Assembly (NCBI RefSeq): GCF_918797505.1
Contig: NC_092796.1
Coordinates: forward strand, 54,466,851 to 54,530,850
Origin: Bemisia tabaci
Lineage: Eukaryota > Arthropoda > Insecta > Hemiptera > Aleyrodidae
Direction: 5' to 3'
DNA length: 64,000 nt
Positions 20,963-30,057 of the stretch are shown here, in pieces. A program made the translations under genes and the position numbers. Position 1 is the stretch's first letter; every line of letters begins with the position of its first letter. A model generated the notes under the pieces. The model was not told the DNA's origin. It was given only the letters and a program-made list of their open reading frames with translations, and did no database searches.

Positions 20963-21856
20963 ATCAGTCCCGCCGAATGCCAGAACGGGCGCTCGGCCGC
21001 CGCGGCGCGCGGTGGAAAAGCTGTTGTTATTGCTTTCTAGCGCTTTTAATTACGATTATTTAACTGGGACCTGCCACAAATTGAAGCTCCCCACGGAGTC
21101 AAAATTAAACACTGTGTGCCGCTTGGTGCAGCTTGTGGTCCGTGCCCATCTCAAACACGAACCGCTACAGATCTTCGCCCAGACAAGGAATCGACTATGG
21201 ACCGCGCACTGAGAGCCGTCAAACCTCAGCGGAAAATTGATTAACCCGCGTTTTTATGGAGCGATCCGAGCGCCATCTGGCAACCGCAGGTCCGAACTGC
21301 GGAGAAGGGCGCGCTTATCTGATGATCGCACGCAGACGCTCCACCTTGTGTGCTCTAGATGCTCGCCGGAGTTCGAACCCGGGTACTTACGAGGATACCG
21401 TATGCTCCTCCGTGTGCTGCTGGTGGCTGCGTTGTGTTATTACAACGAAACTGATACCGATAACTACCGATGCCCAACTTTCTATTAGCGTCTAGCGCCG
21501 ACCACCGCACCGCCGGGCTGATTGTTACTTATCGCCCGCGACCCGGCGATCTCTTCTGTTAGGCGTAAGGTGAATTCGGTTGTGGGGCGAGGTGGAGTCG
21601 CTTCGGTCAGGGCGTTGATCCACGAGAGCTTTCATTCCTCCTCTCCGTGCTGCGTGACGTCAAAACACAATGTTGAAGCTTTCGTCCCGGATTCAGAAAA
21701 GCTTCACAACTTTTTTCAATGTGAGCGCCCACAGTATCGAAGAAGACATCGAAAAAACAATTTTATCTAGATCGCGGCGTTTCAGATGAAGAAATTTCAA
21801 AAAATTGTTTCAATGCATTTTTGTTCGTTTCAATAGCGCAACTGGCCATCTTCGAG
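20963..21856. other. GC-rich island, unassigned
   Basis: GC-rich from about 20970 to 21680, with several overlapping frames (21012-21212, 21237-21488, 21256-21495, 21522-21770) and no recognised domain. A 'ggagttcgaacccgg' box near 21368 resembles a tRNA B box, but no A box is paired with it. Confidence 0.4.
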
Positions 21857-22085
21857 CACTGGAAAAAAACACATTGGATCTAGAGCCCAGGCTCTTGAAA
21901 ACATTGACAAGAAAAAATACTTTTGATTCAATCAGATTTAAGCTTAAATCAAAAGGAAATCCGCTCAAATTAAGAGGCTTGGTTCTTGATTTAAGCAAAA
22001 ATCCGATTGAATCAAGAGTATTTTTTCTTGTCGATGTTTTTAAGAGTCTGGACTCTAGATCCAATGTGTTTTTCTTTTTCCAGTG
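21857..22085 (-). mobile_element. MITE family A, copy 4
   Basis: CACTGG and CCAGTG ends, centre in reverse orientation ('ccgctcaaattaagaggctt'). Flanks AG and TG do not match well. The right end contains CTTTTTCCAGTG. Confidence 0.85.
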
Positions 22086-22810
22086 TGTGAAAAATCATAA
22101 TTACGAATCATACAAGGTCGGGATGCAAAGGTGCATCATCGCGCGTTCAAATCGATGGCCAAAGTGCTGAACCAAGTATCTCCGTTTGCGACGTTGCAGA
22201 CTTCCTATCGTTTTTTGTGTTTTCTTTGGAAAACTGGTCAACTTAGTATATTGGAAACTTCCTTGTTTTTCTTCCTTATCAGCGGAAAGTTCTATATCAA
22301 TTTCAAGCTATAAGATTGGCTTGCTTCTGTTCGAATAAGTAAAAAAGGAGTGGAAATTATGAAACCCCGCAATGGAGGTACGTACTTTTGCACTGAGACC
22401 ATCGAAGTATGCCCGATATAAAGGAAACTACCTAAATTATCGTATGTGAAAATTCAACAAAAAAATCTTTTTTCAGCCCTGTTTTTCAGTTTTGAAAGGC
22501 TGATCGTGCTCAGGCAGGAGTTCGTAATGAGCATCATATTTAACTACAGTCGGCAGTAAATTCCTTGATTTTCGCTACAGGATCCTTTCGCGATTAAATT
22601 TTTTCTTCGACTTGTCCCGTGTCGTGAGGATAATTCCGCTCTGACGCAAAGCGAGACACGAATCCATGAAGTTACAAGTTCGGCACACGGTGAAAGTCAA
22701 AGGAACAACAAAAGTATTACAATGCAACGTTATGAAATAGACTCGGATGATTTCAGAGCAAACGGAGGAGATGCAGATAAATCAAAATGTGAAGAGGTTC
22801 ATCGAATGCG
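22086..22810. other. No gene recognised
   Basis: AT-rich, with only short frames. A 161-codon plus frame (22722-23207) crosses into the K remnant and a GC-rich tail, so it is not credible as a gene. Confidence 0.4.
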
Positions 22811-22813
22811 GAT

Positions 22814-22945
22814 GCGCGGCGTGCTTTGCGATACATCGATCGATCCACCATTTAAAGCTATTGAAAAGGATCGACAAACGGGTGTTCGCAATAATCGATT
22901 CTTCACTATAGCGTCAAATGGGGGAAAATCGAGAATCGATCAGTG
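22814..22945 (-). mobile_element. hAT-like MITE family K, eroded copy
   Basis: Carries the K interior: 'gcggcgtgctttgcgataca', 'gggtgttcgcaataatcgat' and 'aaaatcgagaatcgat'. It is reversed relative to the complete copies and lacks clean ends. Confidence 0.55.
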
Positions 22946-23243
22946 GGGAAAAGGAGCTTGGCGGAAATTCAGTATGATACGATGCGGTGCTGCGGTCTGG
23001 TATGCGCGGTCCGGTTCGCGCTCCCTTTTCGCGTCATATTGGCGAGTCGTAGACGACCACTCAGCGTCGAGCAGACCGCAATGTGTTCCAGTTGTCCAGG
23101 ATGAAGCTCATTTGAATCCTCGCCCTCGCCGCGTGCCGCGTCCATCTCGAGGGGCTCCACCAAGTCGAACACAGACTGCTGAAGAAGGAACGCGACACCG
23201 ACGATGACATCGAACCCCGGCCGAGGAAAGGAAAACGTACTAC

Positions 23244-23494
23244 CCGGGCTAAGGAATAACGCCGTATGAGCATTTTGAGAGTTGCCAAATTTCCTCCGAT
23301 AAAATGTTAATTTTTCAGGGTAGTTATGAATATTTTCTCTTGAAATTTTCAGATACTGCAGATTGAATTGTGATTGAAATCCTGTAAAAAATTGGTAGAA
23401 AAAGATTCCCAAGTATCCCAGGAATTTCGTATTTCATCGAAGGAAATTTGGCAACGCCTGAAGGCTCATGCGACGTTTTTCCTTGGCACGGCAG
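23244..23494. mobile_element. MITE family H, copy 1
   Basis: Left arm 'gggctaaggaataacgccgt' and 'gagagttgccaaatttcc'; right arm 'ggaaatttggcaacgcctga' and an end 'ccttggcacggcag'. The first bases of the left end are eroded, so no duplication can be scored. Confidence 0.7.
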
Positions 23495-23724
23495 TGTGAG
23501 TCTACTGATGTTGCCTTCTGGATTACACAGAGTTGCCTTCAGGGGAAACCTGGAAATGTCACGGAAAATGACGAAAGCGTCAGGGAAAAGTTGTTAATTT
23601 ACCTTCATTAGCTTGCTAGAATGTATGTGACGTTTAGAACAACAAACTTTGCCTGAAAACTGTTTTAAATTGCATTTTTCTTGTCATATTGCAAATTTCA
23701 ATTGTCAGGGAATTTTACTCAAAT

Positions 23725-24002
23725 GACAGGAAGTCTGCAACGCCGCACTTGAAAAAAAATACATTGGATCTGGAGTCCAAACTTTTGAAAACATTGACAA
23801 GAAACAATACTCTTGATTCAATCAGATTTTTGCTTAAATCAAAAGGAAATCCGCTCAAATTGAGAGGCTTGGTTCTTGATTTAAGCAAAAATCCGATTGA
23901 ATCAAGAGTACTTTTTCTTGTCGATGTTTTTAAGAGTCTGGACTCTAGATCCAATGTGTTTTTTTTCCAGTGCGCAAACCGAGATTCGTGTTTCACCGTC
24001 GA
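23725..24002 (+). mobile_element. MITE family B remnant hosting an A insertion
   Basis: The right part of a B element ('atgacaggaagtctgcaacg' then 'cgcaaaccgagat' and 'ttcaccgtcga') is split by family A copy 5. After 24002 the sequence is TA, as at other B ends. The left half of B is missing. Confidence 0.7.
23746..23972 (-). mobile_element. MITE family A, copy 5, inside B
   Basis: CACTTG and CCAGTG ends with reverse centre. Flanked by CG on both sides (23744-23745, 23973-23974). Because the uninterrupted B sequence is known from the other copies, the empty site reads CGCAAACC, which directly shows a 2-bp duplication. Confidence 0.9.
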
Positions 24003-24403
24003 TATGCTACATTGATTGTGCAGCACGCACCTTCCGAAAATTCTCCGGTTTAAGTCGGGGAGACCGGCAGGTCCCAGTGATTATCCCGTGGATTAGTGAA
24101 TGAATCAAGGCTGGGCCGCTAACGTGTAAGGTGAGAAACTAGCATCTCCAAAAATGCGATGGTATGAAAAGCACAACACGGCTATTCTGATAAAATGAAT
24201 GCTCTATGCTCACAATTGGCACGTCTTTCAGATCGCCCTATTGTCTTCATCAGAGGCATTATTCCATACTTCGGCAAGGAACTTGGGAAAGCACGCGCGG
24301 CGCATGCCTGACACGTTTGTGCAAGTAAGCATGTAATTCCCGAGACTTGCCGGATTCGCCTGATCCCGGGAACCGCATAACAAGCCGCGGTATTTAGGGC
24401 CCG
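24003..24403. other. No gene recognised
   Basis: Mixed composition with no recognised repeat or coding frame. Confidence 0.4.
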
Positions 24404-24475
24404 CTTCCCGGTCTAGTGGTCAGCTCCTTCGATTCCTGCCTGGATCAGCCGGAGTTTGATTCCCAATTGCATTTG
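24404..24475 (+). repeat. tRNA-like SINE head, degenerate
   Basis: An A-box-like GGTCTAGTGGTCAGC (from about 24410) and a B-box-like GGAGTTTGATTCC (24451-24463) are about 30 bases apart, as in tRNA genes. The anticodon arm does not fold well, so it looks like a tRNA-derived SINE relic. Confidence 0.45.
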
Positions 24476-24610
24476 CAAAATATTGTATCAGTACACGGTT
24501 AAGGGCGTTGGACAAGGAGAGTCTTTCACCATGGATATATGAAAGCCCCCTGGACTGGAGTTGTCACATCAAGAAATGTTTACTGTTATATCGCTGTGTT
24601 AAGTCTGCAA

Positions 24611-24844
24611 CACTGAAAAAAAAACACATTGGATCTAGAGTCCAGACTCTTGAAAACATTGACAAGAAAAGGACTCTTGAATTCTTGATTCAATCAGATT
24701 TAAGCTTAAATCAAAAAGAAATCTGCTCAAATTAAGAGCTTGGTTCTTGATTTAAGCTTAAATCTGATTGAATCAAGAGTATTTTTTCTTGTCGATGTTT
24801 TAAGAGTCTGCACTCTAGATCCAATGTGTTTTTTTTTTTTCCAG
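24611..24844 (-). mobile_element. MITE family A, copy 6, inside array O
   Basis: Left end CACTGAAAAAAAAACACATT; the right end is shortened to a T-run plus CCAG. It carries a small internal duplication 'ctcttgaattcttgattc'. The target duplication is not clear because the right end has lost TG. Confidence 0.8.
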
Positions 24845-25442
24845 GAGTCTTTCACCATCCATGGATATATGAAAGCCCCCTAGATTGGAGGTGTCATGTC
24901 AAGAAATGTTTACTTTTCTATCGCTGTGTTTAAGTCTCCAACCTTTTTTGTGTTTTTGTGTGTTTCCGACTTAATTATTAAAGGACTACAAGGAAAGTTT
25001 TTGACCATGGCTAGCATAGCCTCCTAGGCTAGACGATCAAGGAGTTGTCATGTCATGAAATGTTTACGTTTCTATCGCTGCGTTTAAGTCTCCAAGTTTT
25101 TTTTGTGTTTCCGACTTATTAATTAGAGATGTTTGACTAAGTAAGTTTTTGACCATGTCTAGCAAAGCCTCCTAGACTGGACGAAGAGGGGTTTGTCGCG
25201 TCATGGAATGGTTTACTTTTCTACCGTTGCGTTTAAGTCTCCAAGCTTTTCTTCATGTTTCCCGACTCATTAAATGTGTCGGACAAGGAAAGTTTTTCAT
25301 CATTAGTTCATACAGACCCAAGTTTTTTCCTAGAATAGGGAGTTTTCACGTCACGAAACAGTTTCCTTTTCTACCGTTGCGTTTAAGTCTCCAAGCTTTT
25401 CTCTGTTTCCCGACTCATTAAGGGTGTTGGACGAAGAGAAAC

Positions 25443-25703
25443 AATTGGATTGCATTTTGCAAAAAGGAACCACTAGCATTGCAATGATGCTAAGATTGTG
25501 CAACTTCATCTTTTGCAATAAAATTGCGGAAATCGTGAAAAACTATGACATTTAGATGGTAATTTTTGTCTTTTACAGTTTTTAGCGAGTAAAATAGAAA
25601 CTATGAATGGATAATCGGGGTTTTCCTCCAAGACAAAAGAAGTTGCACAATTTTAGCAACATTGCAATGCTAGTGGTTCCTTTTTGCAAAATGCAATCCA
25701 ATT
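25443..25703. mobile_element. Hairpin MITE P, inside array O
   Basis: Left arm ATTGGATTGCATTTTGCAAA then AAGGAACCACTAGCATTGCA. The right arm is the complement, ending TTTTGCAAAATGCAATCCAAT. Inner arms also pair (gtgcaactt / aagttgcac). The terminal TTGGA resembles family M. Confidence 0.75.
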
Positions 25704-25815
25704 TCGCCTCGCTATTAAAACCTCCTAGACTGAACGGATAGGGAGTTGTCACGTCTTGAAATGGTTTACTTTTCCACCGCTGCGTTTAAGTCTCCAAGCT
25801 CTCTCGTGTGTTTTC

Positions 25816-26099
25816 CAACTTATTAAATGAACATCTAAATCATGGGAGGCTACAGGCAAAGCCCCTCATAAACCAAGCCATCGCACGGTTTCAGATTGAT
25901 AATTTTTTTTATAAGATTTCGGAATTCCCTTAGATTTCCCATAACTTAAACTAATAAATGTGGGTGTTCACTGGTATTCTTATCCATGGGTGCGAAAAAT
26001 GGCCTTAATTTCTCTTACGAGTACTAACCACCGAGTATCATAGTTTATTGTTCTGCGTGCGTATGTAGGGCATTATGCTAATAATTTTTATTAATCCCA
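25816..26099. other. No gene recognised
   Basis: AT-rich spacer between array O and family A copy 7, with no recognised feature. Confidence 0.4.
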
Positions 26100-26312
26100 C
26101 ACTGGAAAATTAACATTGGATCCAGAGTCCAGACTCTTAAAAACGTCGACAAGAAAAAATACTCTTGATTCAATCGGATTTTTGCTTAAATCAAGAACCA
26201 AGCCTCTTAATTTGAGCGGATTTCCTTTTGATTTAAGCAAAAATCTGATTGAATCAAGAGTATTTTTTCTTGTCAATATTTTCAAGAGCCAATGTGTCTT
26301 TTTTTTCCGGTG
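26100..26312 (+). mobile_element. MITE family A, copy 7
   Basis: CACTGG and CCGGTG ends. Perfect CA on both sides (26098-26099, 26313-26314). The right arm has lost about 20 bases (after 'caagag' it jumps to 'ccaatgtg'). Centre in + orientation. Confidence 0.85.
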
Positions 26313-26314
26313 CA

Positions 26315-27110
26315 TAAACTAGAATTTGATCACATTATTAATTCACGATACGATTAAAATAATTTTACCGCGATTTTTAATTTTTTGGAGGCGTCGCATC
26401 GCCAAGTATGGCACACGAAGAAACGCCCACTTTTGATTCCTCTAAACCGAAATAACGGCTGAAAGTGGCTCAGAGCACGAGTAAATTATCCGGGAGCCCG
26501 CCACCGGTTCTCGGAGTAAGTATTTCGGCCGAAGCACTCGTAATTACTCGATCAAGGCCAGATCGTAATGAGCCTAAATGAAAACTCGGGGCGTGCTGTG
26601 CCCGATTTTCCCTCTGTTCCTGCGACGGCGGCCCCGGTTTCCCCTGCGAGGAGCAATTAGCATGTCGCGGGACGGTAAGGCCATCCGTCTCTTGTGGGTG
26701 CGGGTGCGACCAGGGCAGGGAAATCGGAGCCATTTATTAGTGGTAATTGGTCGGGCCGATTGCAGTTCAACTTGGGTCTGGGACAACCAGTGCCCCAGGA
26801 GTGTCCCATCCGCACTCCTCAGTCACGGCGTCAACGACCACGTTTAGTGCAGACGTCCTGAGGAGGAACCACGTATCTCCAAGGAGGGCCCCGTGTGGGA
26901 ATGCTGTTCTTCGTCGTGCGGCGGTGCAGCTGCGTTGCAGTCGATCACGCGAAAATCGGTTTCTCCTTGAACCTCGACGCCCAGGAGCACCCAGATCGGA
27001 ATCGGTCTCGTTATCAAGATCATCGATTCGCGCAACGCATGATTCTGACCTAGATACTCGTTTCTAAACTTTATCCCTTCGTTGGCCGAGGTCGACCAAT
27101 GGGTGCCAGG
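26315..27110. other. GC-rich island, unassigned
   Basis: GC-rich with overlapping frames on both strands (26470-26733 -, 26578-26847 +, 26747-27067 +, 26844-27035 -). It contains scattered 'taatta' and 'caattagc' motifs. No domain recognised; it may be single-copy regulatory DNA. Confidence 0.4.
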
Positions 27111-27992
27111 AGGATCAGTATTTCACTTTGTAGGATCAGTATTTCACTTTGTAGGATCAGTATTTCACTTTGTAGGATCAGTATTTCACTTCGTAGGATC
27201 AGTATTTCACTTTGTAGGATCAGTATTTCACTTTGTAGGATCAGTATTTCACTTTGTAGGATCAGTATTTCACTTTGTAGGATCAGTATTTCACTTTGTA
27301 GGATCAGTATTTCACTTTGTAGGATCAGTATTTCACTTTGTAGGATGAGTATTTCACTTTGTAGGATCAGTATTTCTCTTTGTAGGATGAGTATTTCACT
27401 TTGTAGGGTGAGTATTTCACTTTGTAGGATGAGTATTTCACTTTGTAGGATGAGTATTTCACTTTGTAGGATGAGTATTTCACTTTGTAGGATGAGTATT
27501 TCACTTTGTAGGATGAGTATTTCACTTTGTAGGATCAGTATTTCACTTTGTAGGATGAGTATTTCACTTTGTAGGATGAGTATTTCACTTTGTAGGATCA
27601 GTATTTCACTTTGTAGGGTGAGTATTTTACTTTGTAGGGTGAGTATTTCACTTTGTAGGGTCAGTATTTCACTTTGTAGGATGAGTATTTCACTTTGTAG
27701 GGTGAGTATTTCACTTTGTAGGATGAGTATTTCACTTTGTAGGGTGAGTATTTCACTTTGTAGGATGAGTATTTCACTTTGTAGGATCAGTATTTCACTT
27801 TGTAGGGTGAGTATTTCACTTTGTAGGGTGAGTATTTCACTTTGTAGGATAAGTATTTCACTTTGTAGGGTGAGTATTTCACTTTGTAGGATGAGTATTT
27901 CACTTTGTAGGATGAGTATTTCACTTTGTAGGATCAGTATTTCACTTTGTAGGATCAGTATTTCACTTTGTAGGATCAGTATTTCACTTTGT
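27111..27992 (+). repeat. 21-bp minisatellite, 42 units
   Basis: The unit is AGGATCAGTATTTCACTTTG plus T. The length of 882 bp is exactly 42 units with no net indel. Variants at positions 4-6 (atc, atg, gtg, gtc) are arranged: about the first 11 units are almost all 'atc', the middle is mainly 'atg' and 'gtg', and the last three return to 'atc'. Because 21 is a multiple of three and the unit lacks stops in several frames, long frames exist on both strands (27099-28088 +, 28072-27071 -); these encode heptads such as RISISLC or LQSEILI and are most likely not genes. Confidence 0.95.
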
Positions 27993-28016
27993 AAACTTTT
28001 GTTGTTGAGGCCCGTA

Positions 28017-28246
28017 CACTGGAAAAAGAAATACATTGGATCTAGAGTCCGGACTCTTGAAAACATCGACAAAAAAAATTACTCTTGATTCAATAAGATT
28101 TAAGCTTAAATCAAGAACCAGACCTCTTGATTTGAGCGGATTTCCTTTTGATTTAAGCTTAAATCTGATTGAATCAAGAGTCCTTTTTCTTGTCAATGTT
28201 TTCAAGAGTCTGGACTCTAGATCCAATGTGTTTTTTTTTTCCAGTG
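28017..28246 (+). mobile_element. MITE family A, copy 8
   Basis: CACTGG and CCAGTG ends, + centre. Perfect TA on both sides (28015-28016 and 28247-28248). It lies 24 bases after the minisatellite. Confidence 0.9.
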
Positions 28247-28248
28247 TA

Positions 28249-28649
28249 TGCAGTCAGGGTGTCTAACCTACGGGAGCTTTTCACACACACAGAGAAAGCA
28301 CGGATTTTGAATGGTTGGTGTGAAAGCACGGAAAACGTGCAGTTAGGTTACGGAAATACGATATTTTTGCGATTAACTTTTGAAAAAGCTTGGATGGTGT
28401 GAAAGTCCCTTATATAATCCATACGCATCCCTTCATTTTACTTCCCAAATCCAATTTTTGTTTTTCAATCTATCTTTTTTAGACTTCTAAATGCGTGTAA
28501 GACAAGGAAACAGTGAGGGGTATGGACAGTAAAAAAGAAAGGACTCCAGGGATCTTCTAAATAGAGAAATTTATGCGAAGTAAGGAAAAAAATCAAGAAG
28601 AAGGTGTAACGCAAGAGTAAGACGTTTAGATGGGAAAATATTCACATAT
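28249..28649. other. No gene recognised
   Basis: AT-rich. It includes a local repetition of 'agcacgga' with 'ttggtgtgaaagcacggaaa'. No recognised gene. Confidence 0.4.
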
Positions 28650-28726
28650 TTCCTCGAAAATTCGTATTTTAGCATAGGAAATTTGGCAACGTCCGGCTCA
28701 TACGGCGTTCTTCCTCAGCACGGCAG
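28650..28726. mobile_element. MITE family H, solo right end
   Basis: Only the right arm: 'aggaaatttggcaacgtccg', 'ggctcatacggcgttc' and 'ctcagcacggcag'. The left half is absent. Confidence 0.6.
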
Positions 28727-28935
28727 TACACGCTAACATAGTATTTTGCCATACCAATCGTATGCCATGTTGCCATAGAATCCTGACGCATAGTAATGTA
28801 TTGAAGCCTTCTTACACACAGTTTTAATTTTTAGCCTCGTCATGGCAAGATTCTCACTAAGCTATCCCGGTAGAATCGAAAAGTGAGGCACCCGGCTGTC
28901 AAATCGAACAGCTCGCGTCAAATCCAGCCGTAAAA

Positions 28936-29191
28936 CTGCCATGCTAAGGAAAAACACCCTATGAGCCGTCAGACGTTGCCAAATCCCCTTTAATAAAATA
29001 CGAATTTATATGAAAATTGTAAATATTTTTCTTCCAATTTTTCAGACAATTTCGTTCGCAATTTAATTAATCTAAATTATCTGAAAATTCCAAGGCAAAA
29101 TATGCATAACTTTCTTCCCGAATCAAATTTTCATCAGGGGAAATTTGGCAACATTCAAGTGTTCATACGACGTTTCCCCATAGCATGACAG
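28936..29191. mobile_element. MITE family H, copy 3
   Basis: Ends CTGCCATGCTAAGGAAAAAC and the mirror ending CATAGCATGACAG. 4-bp duplication AAAA at 28932-28935 and 29192-29195. Interior has 'gttgccaaatccc' and 'ggaaatttggcaac', plus 'tctgaaaatt' motifs shared by the other copies. Confidence 0.85.
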
Positions 29192-29195
29192 AAAA

Positions 29196-29790
29196 GCTCA
29201 CTACAATGAGGCAACGGTGGTGCTGCGGCTCCGCGGCTAGGACCGGAACTACACCCGGTGAGCAGCTCAGCAACCCCAACGGATCGACACTTAAACCCCC
29301 CCGTTTTTCCTTTGCTCATGCACCGTGATCTGTTTACGCGTTGTTTCATTTTTCCACCCTCCCCCGCCCCCGGCGTCCGCAGCGCTCCCCGCCTCCGTCA
29401 TTACTTTTTTCCTCCTAATTAGCTCCTTTATCCTGTCGGCTAAGTCCCGTCTTCGGGCCCCGAACTCGATACTTTATGTTCTGCCATGACCTATTGCACG
29501 ATGTATTCGGTGCTCGGTGCGGGAGATGTACCTGCGGTTTTAGTGTTGGTCACATCTGAGACGACCCCGGAAGTCTCACGTTCGGTGGATGAGTCTGCGG
29601 CAATCGCACGATGACACTCGGAATTTTGGGTTGAGATGAGTGACGTCGTGGTTGAGGTGGCTGACTCTCAGTCGTGAGAAACCTTATGTCTTACAGACAT
29701 CGAGTGATTTCATTCAAGGATATTTTCTTTCAAAATATTTAAATTTTTTATTCAATGAAAGTGAATCAGAGGAAGGTTTATTTTAAAATG
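29196..29790. other. GC-rich part then AT-rich, unassigned
   Basis: GC-rich to about 29650, with a C-run and 'cctcctaattagctcc' near 29410. No recognised gene. Confidence 0.4.
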
Positions 29791-29798
29791 AAGGGTTT

Positions 29799-30049
29799 TT
29801 TTTCCTGCTGGTTTATTGGCTTCGTGTCTAGCTCCTTCAGCCAACTTTAGACAATGTTTAGTGTCCGTAGACATCGTGGGATTCTCCAGGCTGTTCCAAT
29901 TTTCAGGGATTAAGGCCGAGGAGAATCTGTCTTCAGCAGATCTACTCGTCAATTCCATGAAAAGTAGACGCCACCACCGGGATTCGAACCCGGGACCTAT
30001 TGACGTAGAGTCAGACGCGCTGACCACTATGCTAACCTGGCCGGCAATA
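29799..30049 (-). mobile_element. tRNA-derived SINE
   Basis: Read on the minus strand it starts GCCGGCCAGGTTAGCATAGT, with an A box (TAGCATAGTGGTCAGCG) and a B box (GGTTCGAATCC) at tRNA-like spacing. The T stem CCGGG/CCCGG is perfect. A body of about 170 nt follows, ending in an A-run. Perfect 8-bp duplications AAGGGTTT flank it at 29791-29798 and 30050-30057. The anticodon arm pairs poorly, so the parent tRNA cannot be named. Transcription would be by RNA polymerase III, with mobilisation in trans by a LINE; there is no shared 3' tail with the RTE here, so the partner is unknown. Confidence 0.82.
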
Positions 30050-30057
30050 AAGGGTTT

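Larger units (their letters stand above)
24500..25815 (+). repeat. Diverged tandem array O, unit about 140-160 bp
   Basis: About six units, each with 'ggacaagga(a)ag', 'agt(c/t)ttt(c/g)a(c)cat', 'cctcctagactgga', a variable 'gtca(c/t)gtcat(g)aaatg', 'gtttacttttcta(c/t)cg' and 'gcgtttaagtctccaag'. Units start near 24505, 24843, 24990, 25140, 25278 and 25428. The array is interrupted by family A copy 6 and by element P. The short frames inside are repeat-derived. Confidence 0.75.

Noticed and set aside
21361..21385. tRNA B-box-like GGAGTTCGAACCCGG
   Set aside because: No A box at the right distance on either strand and no cloverleaf.
22722..23412. Frames of 161 (+) and 147 (-) codons
   Set aside because: They overlap each other on opposite strands and span K and H MITE remnants.
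27071..28088. Long frames of 329 (+) and 333 (-) codons with heptad repeats
   Set aside because: They arise from a 21-bp tandem repeat lacking stops; both strands are open, and the frames run out into a MITE.
29960..30045. Functional tRNA gene
   Set aside because: The anticodon arm does not pair and there is a SINE body, tail and target duplication, so it is a SINE head.
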